Shown here: positions 44,734-53,235 of the stretch, piece after piece
Position numbering within the stretch: the first letter of the stretch is position 1
Layout of the letters: each line of letters opens with the position of its first letter
Assembly: GCF_004801395.1 (NCBI RefSeq)
Contig: NZ_SSOA01000002.1
Span: forward strand, 62,001-126,000
Direction: 5' to 3'
DNA: 64,000 nucleotides
From: Gillisella terrae
Lineage (GTDB): Bacteria > Pseudomonadota > Alphaproteobacteria > Rhizobiales > Rhizobiaceae
Program-made: the position numbers and the translations under genes
The notes under the pieces: model-generated
What the model was told of the DNA's origin: nothing
The model's input: only the letters and a program-made list of their open reading frames with translations
Database searches by the model: none

Positions 44734-45873
44734 ATGATTGATCCGGCGCAGCCCATGACAAGCACGATTGACAAGCACGATTCCAAAGCCCCGCGAAAGC
44801 CTCAAGGGCCGCTTCGCACTGGCTGGACCACAGGTGCCTGCGCAACGGCATCCACCAAGGCAGCGCTGACGGCTCTGCTGACTGGCACCTTCCCGGACCC
44901 GGTCAGCATACATCTGCCGGGTGGGCAGGAACCTGCCTTTGCGCTGGCGCTGGAAGCCAGCGGAGAAGGCTGGGCCAAGGCGGGCATTATCAAGGACGCC
45001 GGTGATGACCCGGATGTTACCCATGGTGCCACGGTTATTTCGCACGTGCGCCTGCTGCCGACCGGGCATGGCATCCAGTTCAAAGCGGGCGATGGCGTTG
45101 GCACAGTGACCAAGCCGGGTCTGCCTTTGGCCATTGGCGAACCCGCCATCAATCCAGTGCCACGCGCCATGATGGTGAGTGAAGTCGAAGCGCTCATGGC
45201 CGCCAACAGTTTGGCGGCTGATGTCGAAATCACCATTTCCATTCCCGGCGGACAGGAGATGGCGCAAAAGACATGGAACCCGCGTCTTGGCATCGTCGGT
45301 GGCCTTTCCGTTCTGGGCACCACCGGCATTGTCCATCCGTTTTCTTGTGCTGCATGGATTCACTCCATCCACCGTGGCATTGATGTGGCGCGCGCCATGG
45401 GCCTAAAACACGTGCTGGGCGCAACCGGCTCAACCTCGGAAAAGACCGCGCAAAAGCTTTATAATCTGCCCGATCAAGCCCTGCTGGATATGGGGGATTT
45501 TGCTGGCGGACTGTTGAAATATTTACGCCTACACCCCGTGGAGCGGCTTACAATAGCGGGAGGGTTTGCGAAAATGAGCAAGCTTGCCCAAGGGGCGCTG
45601 GATCTGCACTCATCACGAAGTCAAATTGATAATTTATTTATGAAATCAATAGTTTATGATGAATACTTAAATGAAAACATTATAAATCAAATTCAAAATG
45701 CAAATACAGCACTTGAAATCCTTGAAATATCAAAAGAAATCGGATTCGATATCGCCAAACCTATTGCGGAACGCGCCTTAAACACAGCACGTGCTACGCT
45801 GCGTGATGCCGACATTTCAGTGGATATCATCATAACCGACCGAAAGGGCGAAATCCTTGCCCGGGCGTGTTGA
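44734..45873 (+). CDS. cbiD: cobalt-precorrin-5B C1-methyltransferase CbiD
   Basis: 379 residues. Replaces the aerobic CobF by methylating C1 in the cobalt-containing pathway. Family start PLRTGWTTGACATASTKAAL; glycine-rich SAM region GGFAKMSKLAQGALDLHSSR. Residues 296-336 (45621-45740) are encoded by DNA of about 20% GC, far below the rest, yet the protein still fits the family. Start at 44734 or 44755. The end overlaps cobK. Confidence 0.92.
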   Translation: MIDPAQPMTSTIDKHDSKAPRKPQGPLRTGWTTGACATASTKAALTALLTGTFPDPVSIHLPGGQEPAFALALEASGEGWAKAGIIKDAGDDPDVTHGATVISHVRLLPTGHGIQFKAGDGVGTVTKPGLPLAIGEPAINPVPRAMMVSEVEALMAANSLAADVEITISIPGGQEMAQKTWNPRLGIVGGLSVLGTTGIVHPFSCAAWIHSIHRGIDVARAMGLKHVLGATGSTSEKTAQKLYNLPDQALLDMGDFAGGLLKYLRLHPVERLTIAGGFAKMSKLAQGALDLHSSRSQIDNLFMKSIVYDEYLNENIINQIQNANTALEILEISKEIGFDIAKPIAERALNTARATLRDADISVDIIITDRKGEILARAC

Positions 45874-46564
45874 GAGATATCTTATTCTGGGCGGGACAGC
45901 CGAAGCCGCCAGCCTTGCTGCCACATTGACGCAGGCAGGTGAAGCCGAGGTCATCACCTCGCTGGCGGGGCGCACTGCATCTCCCGAGCCCCTGCCCGGC
46001 CTCGTGCGCATCGGCGGATTTGGCGGTGTTGACGGCTTGGTTGGTTATCTGAGAGCCGAAAGCATCACCCGCGTTTATGATGCCACCCATCCGTTTGCCA
46101 GAACCATATCTGCCAATGCCGCAGCGGCCTGTCAGCAAACCGGCATTCCCCTGCATGTCATGACACGGCCGATGTGGCAACAGCATCCAGACGATATGTG
46201 GATCAACGTTGATACGCTGGAGCAAGCAGTGAAGGTGCTGCCGGAAAATGCGAGGGTATTTTTAGCACTTGGCAGGCAGTATATTGAGGCGTTTTCCCAC
46301 CGCAAAGACTGTCACTTTGCTCTGCGCATGGTCGATGCGCCAGTGCATGATCCGGGGTTTGCAGATGCTCACATTATTTTGGGCAAGGCGCAGGCTGATT
46401 GGACCAAAGAAAAGCAGATGCTAGAGAGCTTCAATATCACCCACGTGGTGGCGCGCAACTCTGGCGGTGATGCGGGTTATGGCAAGATTATCGCGGCCCG
46501 CGCACTGAGAATTCCCATCGTCATGATTGGCCGAAGCTGCAACGTTGCACCTGCAAAAACGTAA
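45857..46564 (+). CDS. cobK: precorrin-6A reductase (CobK/CbiJ)
   Basis: 235 residues. Reduces the macrocycle of precorrin-6A with NADPH. Family pattern: YLILGGTAEAASLAATL at the start, YDATHPFARTISANAAAACQ, and NSGGDAGYGKIIAARALRIP near the end. The start is probably the TTG at 45857, since the conserved N-terminus begins only a few residues later; this overlaps cbiD by 17 bases. Could act on the cobalt form (CbiJ). Confidence 0.9.
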   Translation: MPGRVERYLILGGTAEAASLAATLTQAGEAEVITSLAGRTASPEPLPGLVRIGGFGGVDGLVGYLRAESITRVYDATHPFARTISANAAAACQQTGIPLHVMTRPMWQQHPDDMWINVDTLEQAVKVLPENARVFLALGRQYIEAFSHRKDCHFALRMVDAPVHDPGFADAHIILGKAQADWTKEKQMLESFNITHVVARNSGGDAGYGKIIAARALRIPIVMIGRSCNVAPAKT

Positions 46565-46578
46565 AGCAGCCTGAGATA

Positions 46579-46614
46579 GTAGCCTACAGTGGCCTTCGCC
46601 ATATATGGCGCACA
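46579..46614. repeat. partial intergenic palindromic repeat
   Basis: GTAGCCTACAGTGGCC followed by TTCGCCATATATGGCGCACA resembles the second dyad (GCGCCATATATGGCGC) of the repeat at 36742-36840. It fills the gap between the convergent cobK and cheD genes and could serve as a terminator. Confidence 0.55.
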
Positions 46615-46620
46615 GCAAAC

Positions 46621-47202
46621 TCAGAGCGGTAAAACTCTTTTCAATTGAATGACTTTTGACGGGGTCGCGATTTTTTCTGGCTTCAATGGCAGGTACTCAG
46701 CCTTACCAGAGACAGGCCAATAATTCAGCTTGCAGCCTGAAACGCCGCCAAACTGCGTTTCAATCACAGCGATCCGCTTTTGAGCAAGGAAAGCTAAAGC
46801 AAAACGCACGTTTCGCTCACCCACATTATAATAGGAATTCCAAGGACTTGCGCCGCCAAATACCTTGGCTTCCAGCCGCCGAAGGTCTGCACCATGCGCG
46901 AGCAGGTCATCGACCAATTGATTCATAAGGTGCGAACCATAACGCGACACATCGCCACCCACAGGCGCACCGCTTGGCGTATGCGGTTCCGGGAGAACAA
47001 AATGATTCATACCGCCAATGCCCAGCTTGGGATCACGAATGCAGGCTGACACACAGGATCCCAGCACTGTGGTGATCACCGCATTTGGGTCACCAAGCAC
47101 AACATATTCTCCTTGAGCTATGGATACGCGGCGCATCTTGCCGGGCACCGCTCCATCTTGTGTCATACCCATAATCAACACTGAACTCTCACGCAATTTC
47201 AT
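46621..47202 (-). CDS. cheD: chemoreceptor glutamine deamidase CheD
   Basis: 193 residues. Deamidates glutamines of chemoreceptors to glutamates. Catalytic Cys50 in VLGSCVSACI and His67 in GGMNHFVLP are present. It stands alone, away from any che operon in this window; the nearest receptor is the partial one at the left edge. The ATG at 47202 or an in-frame ATG 10 residues later could be the start. AT-rich upstream region with an inverted repeat TTGTGTT/AACACAA (47313-47335). Confidence 0.92.
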   Translation of the reverse strand: MKLRESSVLIMGMTQDGAVPGKMRRVSIAQGEYVVLGDPNAVITTVLGSCVSACIRDPKLGIGGMNHFVLPEPHTPSGAPVGGDVSRYGSHLMNQLVDDLLAHGADLRRLEAKVFGGASPWNSYYNVGERNVRFALAFLAQKRIAVIETQFGGVSGCKLNYWPVSGKAEYLPLKPEKIATPSKVIQLKRVLPL

Positions 47203-47544
47203 TAGACCAATTGCACTCGATTAATTTATTATATTCTAAATATCAAACAAAGCATCCACGCGCAATGATGCATGTGCCAGGCCCATTCAATTCGGAAAGG
47301 CCAGTTATCAAGTTGTGTTATACAACGCAACACAATTTAACACATAGTAAGCTCTGCTGACTATTTTATATCATGGAAATCATGCAAATATGGTGTCTGC
47401 TTGGTTCAGATTGAACCAAACAGACATGTCTTTCCCATTTTTGTTTACCGGTTTAGCAAAAGCAATGTCTGCTTTTGCTACTGCATAATTCCTTAAGTCG
47501 GAATCGATTTAAGGAGAAAATTATGCTGCAAGTGCACCCTGCCC
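47203..47544. other. AT-rich intergenic region holding a repeat copy
   Basis: About 340 bases with no gene. It includes the inverted pair TTGTGTT (47313-47319) and AACACAA (47329-47335) upstream of cheD and, at 47481-47528, a copy of the palindromic repeat just past the nucleoside hydrolase stop codon. Confidence 0.6.
47481..47528. repeat. intergenic palindromic repeat, first-dyad copy
   Basis: CTGCATAATTCCTTAAGTCG, GAAT, CGATTTAAGG and AATTATGC: the same nested dyad as 36742-36789 with one changed base in the inner arm. It lies 16 bases from the stop codon of the nucleoside hydrolase gene. Confidence 0.85.
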
Positions 47545-48504
47545 TCAGCTCTCTTGCACAGAAACAATCGTGTCGTGGATCAGCTTCAATACCGCATTTG
47601 CATCAATATCGACGCAGGCATTCTGGCTCGGCAGATTGTCCCAATCGCTTGGACCAAAGCCCATATGGTCTGGCTTTTGAATGGTTTGCCCATCAGCAAG
47701 GCCACCGCAGATAACGCGCATTGCGCCACTGCGGGTTTTAAACAGCTCCGGTGCCACAACATAGGCACAGGCGCAAGCATCATGCACCACCATGCCATCG
47801 GGCACCCGGCTCTCATAAAACTTGATATAGAATTGTGAGAGATCAAACAGCAATTCAGCGCGTTTGCCAGCCGCATCGCGAATATCAGCCAATTGCTGAC
47901 GGGTCATGACTGTGCGGGTGGTGACATCCAGACCAACCACCACAACCGGCCATGTGGCGGTCAACACGATGTCTGCGGCTTCTGGATCGCCATGGATATT
48001 GGCCTCCGCGGCAGGTGTTACATTGCCGTTTACATCAAAGGCACCGCCCATGATCACAATCTCTTTGACCAGTGAGACAATCTCCGGGTCTTCCTTGAGG
48101 GCATTGGCAAGATTGGTCATGCGGCCAACCGCAACCAGCGTTACCTCGCCGGGATTTTCGCGAATGGTATCGACAATAAACCGATGAGCGGGACGCGAAT
48201 CCAGTGGCACATCCACCACATCCGGCACGCCAATATTGCCCAGCCCATCATCGCCATGGATGAATTTTGGCGGCTCGTGGCTAACACGATGCGGAATGAA
48301 AGTCTCGCCTGCACCACGCGCGACAGGCGCATCAATATTCCATTCGCGCTTGAGATAGAGCGCGTTCCGTGTGGTGGTCTCAATGGTGGCGTTGCCAAAC
48401 ACGGTGGTGATGCCCAAAAGGTCAATCTCTGCATGGTGATGCAGGAAAAGCAGGGCCATGGCATCATCAACGCCGGGGTCTGTGTCAAAAATCACCTTAT
48501 GCAT
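47545..48504 (-). CDS. ribonucleoside hydrolase (IunH family)
   Basis: 319 residues. Splits nucleosides into base and ribose. The calcium-binding motif DTDPGVDDAMAL at the N-terminus (residues 7-18), IVIMGGAF in the middle and HDACACAYV near the end define the family. Follows cobM by 70 bases on the same strand, so it may be read from the cobalamin operon. It could serve the nucleoside importer at 14645-19316 or trim ribose from nucleobase analogues; specificity is not readable. Confidence 0.92.
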   Translation of the reverse strand: MHKVIFDTDPGVDDAMALLFLHHHAEIDLLGITTVFGNATIETTTRNALYLKREWNIDAPVARGAGETFIPHRVSHEPPKFIHGDDGLGNIGVPDVVDVPLDSRPAHRFIVDTIRENPGEVTLVAVGRMTNLANALKEDPEIVSLVKEIVIMGGAFDVNGNVTPAAEANIHGDPEAADIVLTATWPVVVVGLDVTTRTVMTRQQLADIRDAAGKRAELLFDLSQFYIKFYESRVPDGMVVHDACACAYVVAPELFKTRSGAMRVICGGLADGQTIQKPDHMGFGPSDWDNLPSQNACVDIDANAVLKLIHDTIVSVQES

Positions 48505-48574
48505 CGCTCAATCCTTCAACCTATCTTCTCGCAGACATTACCGCGCTTATGCAATGCTGCAACCAGTGCGGCAC

Positions 48575-49351
48575 TCAACCCACCTTCTTTTTCTTGCCCA
48601 CATTGCGCAGCACATGGGAAAAATCAGAGTTATACAGATCGCTATCGCGAAACGCGACATTGCCAAACACCTTGCCCACCATCACCAGCGCCGTGCGGGT
48701 AATCTTGGCCTTGCGCACCTCGTCTGCCATATCCTTCAGCGTGGTGCGAATGAACAGCTCATCAGGCCATGTGGCGCGATAGGCAATCACCACCGGGCAA
48801 TCCTCACCGTAGTAAGGTGTCAGCGTATCGCGGATATGAGCGAGATTACGGATGGACAGGTGAATGGCCAAGGTGGCGCGCGACTTGCCCAAGATCTCCA
48901 GCGTCTCAAATTCCGGCATGGAGGACGCCTTCATTTCCGTGCGGGTGACAATCACCGTCTGGGCGATTTCCGGCAATGTCAGCTCGGTTTTCAGCCGGGC
49001 CGCCGTGGCAGCAAAGGCAGGCACGCCCGGCACAACATCATAGGGAATATCCAGCGCATCCAGCCTGCGCATCTGCTCGGCAACCGCGCCATAAATGGCC
49101 GGATCGCCGGAATGCACCCGTGCCACATCCTGCCCCTTCGCGTGAGCTGCGGCCATCTCGGCAATGATCTCATCGAGATGCATGGGGGCTGTGTCTTTCA
49201 CCAGCGCATCCTCGGGCGCTGCTTTTACAATCTCTTCCGGCACCAGTGAGCCAGCAAACAGACAGACCGGGCAGCGCTCAATCAACCGCAAACCGCGCAC
49301 GGTGATCAGATCAGGCGCGCCGGGGCCTGCACCGATGAAATAGACGGTCAT
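48575..49351 (-). CDS. cobM: precorrin-4 C11-methyltransferase (CobM/CbiF)
   Basis: 258 residues, tetrapyrrole methylase fold. MTVYFIGAGPGAPDLITVRG at the start, VARVHSGDPAIYGAVAEQM and YDVVPGVPAFAA are the SAM and substrate loops. Its ATG overlaps the TGA of the cbiG-cobJ gene. Basic lysine-rich C-terminus (GKKKKVG). Confidence 0.93.
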   Translation of the reverse strand: MTVYFIGAGPGAPDLITVRGLRLIERCPVCLFAGSLVPEEIVKAAPEDALVKDTAPMHLDEIIAEMAAAHAKGQDVARVHSGDPAIYGAVAEQMRRLDALDIPYDVVPGVPAFAATAARLKTELTLPEIAQTVIVTRTEMKASSMPEFETLEILGKSRATLAIHLSIRNLAHIRDTLTPYYGEDCPVVIAYRATWPDELFIRTTLKDMADEVRKAKITRTALVMVGKVFGNVAFRDSDLYNSDFSHVLRNVGKKKKVG

Positions 49352-51177
49352 TGCTGTGCTTCCTTCTGCATTGCTGTGTCTGCCTTGCCGGAATATCCGC
49401 GTGGCGTATAGACCCATGTTTTGCCATCACCGGTCGTGACGGTCCGGCTTTCAGACGAGCCAACCACCACCACGGTGAGCATATCCACATCATCGACATT
49501 CAGCTTGGCAAGCGGCACGGTGCGCACCAGCTCTCCCGGACGGCCAAGATTGGTGGCGAGAATGACGGGCGTGTCGAAGGGACGGTATTTTAACAGCTCG
49601 TCACGGGCATAGGCCAGTTGCGTGCGGCGCTTCATCGATACGGGATTGTAGAAGGCAATGACAAAATCGCCCTCGCCCGCTGCCTTCACCCGGCGCTGAA
49701 TATGCTCCCACGGGGTCAAAAGATCGGAAAGCGAAATGGTGCAAAAATCATGTCCCAGCGGCGCACCAATGCGCGCTGCCGCCCCTTGCAAGGCCGAAAT
49801 GCCCGGCGACACTTGCACGTCAATGCGATGGGCTGCATCGCTAATGCCGCCTTTGTCAAACAGCTCGAACACCAGCGTTGCCATGGCATAGATGCCAGCA
49901 TCGCCGGAGCAGACGAGTGCGACCGTTTTGCCCTCACCTGCCAGCTCCATGGCATGCACCACACGGGCTTCTTCCTTGCCCAGATCAAAATCGTGGCGCG
50001 CCTTGCCTGCTGCCAAAGGCCCCAGCAAATCAAGATAGAGAGAATAGCCAACCAGATCGCTGGAGGCCGTGACCATGGCGGATACCTCTGGCGAGCGCCA
50101 TCCATCCGACCCCGGCCCGATGCCGACCACAAACAGCTTGCCGCGCGCGCGCCCAAGGGTGTTGGCATTCAGAATGTGTGGTGCTTTGCCAATGGCCGCC
50201 GTTACACCTTTGGATTTGATCTTGGGCAGAGCAAGAGCGCCATCAGCCCCCACACTTGCCAAAGCCGCCCCTTCGGCAACGCCATGGCAGCCAACTTCGG
50301 CAAAAACCACATCAGACGGATTTTGCAGCCGCTCTGCCTCTTGCTCCAGCCGTTCTGCGGTGAAAAACCGGGCTGGCACGCCAAAATGGGCGGCAACGGC
50401 GTGAATAGCAATTTCATCCGCTTTCTCATCAATCGAAGCAATGGCAGCTAGGCTTTGGCGAGCAAGACCGCTCTCGTCCAAGGCTTTTGTTGCCAGCGCA
50501 ATCGCTTCTTCAACCGAAGCATGACGCTCACAGCCCATGCCAAGCACCAGTGTTTGTGGGTGATAGACTAGTTCCAACGGCCCCGGCACATGGGCCTGAT
50601 CCGTAACGGTCAAAGTCACCCGCCCATCATCAGCAAATGGCAAACGCGATTGCGTGAGCCAATCGGCATGACCGTTCAGCGTCACCGATGCTCCGGCCAC
50701 CAGCTCTGCCATCACCGCCTTGGCTTGTTCGGGATTGGCCAGTTTATAGCCTTCCGGCGGCGCATCCAGCGCCACGCCGAAGCGCAAATCGCCTGCCGTG
50801 GTCACCGCCGCATGGGCGTGCAACGCATCGGCAAGGGAGCGCGCCAAATCATTGGCTCCATGATGCCCACCCAAAAGCGGCACAACGGATGTGCCATCTT
50901 CAGACATGCACAGCACCGGCGGCTCGGAATGCTTGTCATTGAGCAACGGTGCCAGCATACGTATCAAAGCACCAGAGGCCATGACGGCAACAATCGGCCG
51001 ACCTTGGGAAAACAGCGCCTGGACATGGGTTTTCACATCGTCAAAGGCAACATCGGCTCCCGCCACGCGCGCGCGCGACCCATGCATCTCGCCATCAATC
51101 ACAGCGGCAATCTTGCGGGCAAGTGTCAGTGCGCTTGGCATCAGCACAACAATGGCGGGTTTTGTTGTCAGCATCAT
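49348..51177 (-). CDS. cobJ: fused CbiG-CobJ: cobalt-precorrin-5A hydrolase and precorrin-3B C17-methyltransferase
   Basis: 609 residues. Residues 1 to about 340 are CbiG, with LLGGHHGANDLARSLAD in the N-terminal part and LGMGCERHASVEEA plus GVAEGAALAS in the C-terminal part. CbiG opens the delta-lactone and releases the two-carbon fragment. Residues about 346-600 are CobJ/CbiH, a tetrapyrrole methylase that also contracts the ring (FVVGIGPGSDGW, CSGDAGIYAMATLV, SPGISALQGAAARIG). CbiG-CbiH fusions are known elsewhere. Overlaps cobI and cobM by 4 bases each. Confidence 0.92.
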   Translation of the reverse strand: MMLTTKPAIVVLMPSALTLARKIAAVIDGEMHGSRARVAGADVAFDDVKTHVQALFSQGRPIVAVMASGALIRMLAPLLNDKHSEPPVLCMSEDGTSVVPLLGGHHGANDLARSLADALHAHAAVTTAGDLRFGVALDAPPEGYKLANPEQAKAVMAELVAGASVTLNGHADWLTQSRLPFADDGRVTLTVTDQAHVPGPLELVYHPQTLVLGMGCERHASVEEAIALATKALDESGLARQSLAAIASIDEKADEIAIHAVAAHFGVPARFFTAERLEQEAERLQNPSDVVFAEVGCHGVAEGAALASVGADGALALPKIKSKGVTAAIGKAPHILNANTLGRARGKLFVVGIGPGSDGWRSPEVSAMVTASSDLVGYSLYLDLLGPLAAGKARHDFDLGKEEARVVHAMELAGEGKTVALVCSGDAGIYAMATLVFELFDKGGISDAAHRIDVQVSPGISALQGAAARIGAPLGHDFCTISLSDLLTPWEHIQRRVKAAGEGDFVIAFYNPVSMKRRTQLAYARDELLKYRPFDTPVILATNLGRPGELVRTVPLAKLNVDDVDMLTVVVVGSSESRTVTTGDGKTWVYTPRGYSGKADTAMQKEAQQ

Positions 51178-51911
51178 AGCGGTCTTTCCGGCGGCTTTGC
51201 CTGGGTGTGCGCCCAGCCCTCAGCCCCCTTGTAGATCAGGATCATTGAAAAATAAGGCGCGACATCTTCGCTCACGTCAGCAAGCGGCATGAGTTTTTGG
51301 TTGGCCAGCGACACGCGCTCAACATAGCCTGCGTGTTCCGTCAGCCCCATGGCGGCAATCAAAGTACGAATGCGGGCAAAATGCCGACCGAGTTTGATGA
51401 TGGCCACAGCAGAGGCGCTTTCGATCCGCAAGCTTAGATCAGCATCATCCATCGGCCCCGGCAGCACGCTCAACACATCATTGCGCGCAGCCAGCGGCCG
51501 ACCATAGGCGGCAGCCGCTGCCATCATCGAGGACACGCCGGGAACAACCTCGGTAGGATAGCGGTGCGCCAAGCGTTCAAACAAATACATGAATGAGCCA
51601 TAGAAGAAGGGATCCCCTTCACACAGAACCGCCACGTCTGATCCAGCATCAAGATGATGCGACAAGGTTATGGCGGCAGAATCATAAATCTCTTGTGCCG
51701 GAAACCGCTCGACCCGCATGGGCACAATCATTGGCACTTCCAGCTGATCGGCCCGCAGATAAGGGGCGGCGATCTGGCGGGCAAAGCTTGGGCCAGTATC
51801 AGGGGCCGGATAGGCAATCACCGGAGCGGAGGTCAAAATGCGATGCGCCTTCAGCGTGATCAATTCAGGATCACCGGGACCAAGGCCGAGGCCATAGAGT
51901 TTACCGCTCAT
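51174..51911 (-). CDS. cobI: precorrin-2 C20-methyltransferase (CobI/CbiL)
   Basis: 245 residues. Methylates C20 of precorrin-2 (or cobalt-factor II). LYGLGLGPGDPELITLKAHR, LCEGDPFFYGSFMYLFERL and EVVPGVSSMMAAAAAYGRPL are the family loops. The ATG at 51911 begins MSGKLYGLG; a TTG two codons earlier is less likely. Separated from cobL by 109 bases that contain a rhizobial-type repeat. Confidence 0.93.
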   Translation of the reverse strand: MSGKLYGLGLGPGDPELITLKAHRILTSAPVIAYPAPDTGPSFARQIAAPYLRADQLEVPMIVPMRVERFPAQEIYDSAAITLSHHLDAGSDVAVLCEGDPFFYGSFMYLFERLAHRYPTEVVPGVSSMMAAAAAYGRPLAARNDVLSVLPGPMDDADLSLRIESASAVAIIKLGRHFARIRTLIAAMGLTEHAGYVERVSLANQKLMPLADVSEDVAPYFSMILIYKGAEGWAHTQAKPPERPL

Positions 51912-51950
51912 CGCCAAGCCCCCGCTAAATCAAAATTGAAGGTCAAACCC

Positions 51951-52003
51951 GTGCCAATCTCTCCCCTTGAGGGGGAGATGTCCGGCAGGACAGAGGGGGG
52001 TAA
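51951..52003. repeat. rhizobial-type intergenic repeat inside the cobalamin operon
   Basis: ATCTCTCCCCTTGA and GGGGGAGAT form a hairpin, followed by GTCCGGCAGGACAGAGGGGG. Very similar strings (CCCCTCAAGGGGAGA next to TCTGTCCTGCCGGACA) occur between genes in many rhizobial genomes. It lies between cobL and cobI and could affect mRNA stability. Confidence 0.65.
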
Positions 52004-52020
52004 ACTCCGGTGAAAAACGC

Positions 52021-53235
52021 TCACTTCACCACACTCCACATCGTCACTGGCATCAGCGATTTCCAACCGCAAAACCGGCCAACGGGCGCGGCCCGCGAAA
52101 CCGAAATCCGGCTCATATCCCCACCAAATTGACCGCGCAATGATATCAGCGCCGCCTCACCTTCCAGAGTTACCGCATTGGCCACCAGTTTGCCGCCGGG
52201 TTTCAGCGCCTGCCAGCAGGCCTCAAACAACCCATCTGTGGTGATACCGCCACCAATGAAAATCACATCCGGCTGCTCAAGTGCTGCAAGACATAAAGGT
52301 GCCTCGGCCTCGACAATCTCCAGATCCGGCACGCCAAGCCCATCCGCGTTTTCACGCATCATCGCCACGCGCTCAGGCTTTGGCTCAATGGCAATGGCGC
52401 GGGTGCCCATGCCTGCACGCATCCATTCAATGGCAATCGAGCCACAGCCAGCGCCAACATCCCACAACAGCGCGTTGGGATAGGGTGCAAGCTGAGCTAA
52501 AGTTGCGGCCCGCACCTCACGCTTGGTTAATTGGCCATCGTGACGAAAGGCATCATCCGGCAGACCGGCAAGCGGCGACAACACCGGGCCAAATGCTGCA
52601 CAATCAATCGCCAACGTATTGAAATCACTCAAATCGGGTGCAAGCGTTTCCATATCCGCAGCAGTGTGGCGCACGATGCGCTCACGCGGGCCGCCCATAT
52701 GCTCCAGCACATGCAACATTGAAGCACCAAAACCGCGCTTGACCAAAAGTGCTGCCGCATCCAGCACCGTGCTCGCATCAGAGGTCAGCGCCAACAGTCT
52801 GGCACCGGGCAGAACATGGCGATTGAGATGGGCAAGCGGCCTTCCATGCAGCGAAATCTGCGCGACAGACTGCAAGGGCCAGCCAAGCCGTGCTGCGGCC
52901 TGCGAAAAAGCCGAGGGCGATGGCAGCACCCGCATTTCATGCGTCTCAACATAGCGCCGCAAGGTTGCGCCAATGCCAAAATGCATCGGATCGCCTGTGG
53001 CGATGACCGTGACGGGCGTGCCGCGCAGTTTCAAAATCTCATCCAACGTGGGACGAAAACCCGCGCCCCAGGTCAAAATCCGGGTCACATCCGGAATGGC
53101 ACCTCGAATGCCGTCGTGAAGCCGCTCACCCACCACCAACACCCGCGCTTCCTGCAAATGCGCGAGCTGAACCGGCGTCAGGCTTTGCAAGCCATTGTCG
53201 CCGATGCCAATGATGGTGAGCCATGTTTCAGCCAT
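52021..53235 (-). CDS. cobL: precorrin-6B C5,15-methyltransferase, decarboxylating (CobL; CbiE-CbiT)
   Basis: 404 residues. N-terminal CbiE-type tetrapyrrole methylase (WLTIIGIGDNGLQSL, VIATGDPMHFGIG, LPSPSAFSQAAARLGW) and C-terminal CbiT-type class I methyltransferase with decarboxylase activity (LLWDVGAGCGSIAIEWMRA, FIGGGITTDGLFEACW). The ATG at 53235 overlaps the end of the cobH fusion gene by 8 bases; a GTG at 53262 is an unlikely start. Confidence 0.94.
   Translation of the reverse strand: MAETWLTIIGIGDNGLQSLTPVQLAHLQEARVLVVGERLHDGIRGAIPDVTRILTWGAGFRPTLDEILKLRGTPVTVIATGDPMHFGIGATLRRYVETHEMRVLPSPSAFSQAAARLGWPLQSVAQISLHGRPLAHLNRHVLPGARLLALTSDASTVLDAAALLVKRGFGASMLHVLEHMGGPRERIVRHTAADMETLAPDLSDFNTLAIDCAAFGPVLSPLAGLPDDAFRHDGQLTKREVRAATLAQLAPYPNALLWDVGAGCGSIAIEWMRAGMGTRAIAIEPKPERVAMMRENADGLGVPDLEIVEAEAPLCLAALEQPDVIFIGGGITTDGLFEACWQALKPGGKLVANAVTLEGEAALISLRGQFGGDMSRISVSRAAPVGRFCGWKSLMPVTMWSVVK

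Noticed and set aside
45617..45742. AT-rich stretch in cbiD as a frameshift or inserted element
   Set aside because: The reading frame stays open and the translation continues to fit CbiD, and no terminal repeats flank it.
36742..47528. The repeated CCTTAAATCG palindromes as a CRISPR array
   Set aside because: Copies are kilobases apart, in both orientations, without regular spacers or cas genes.
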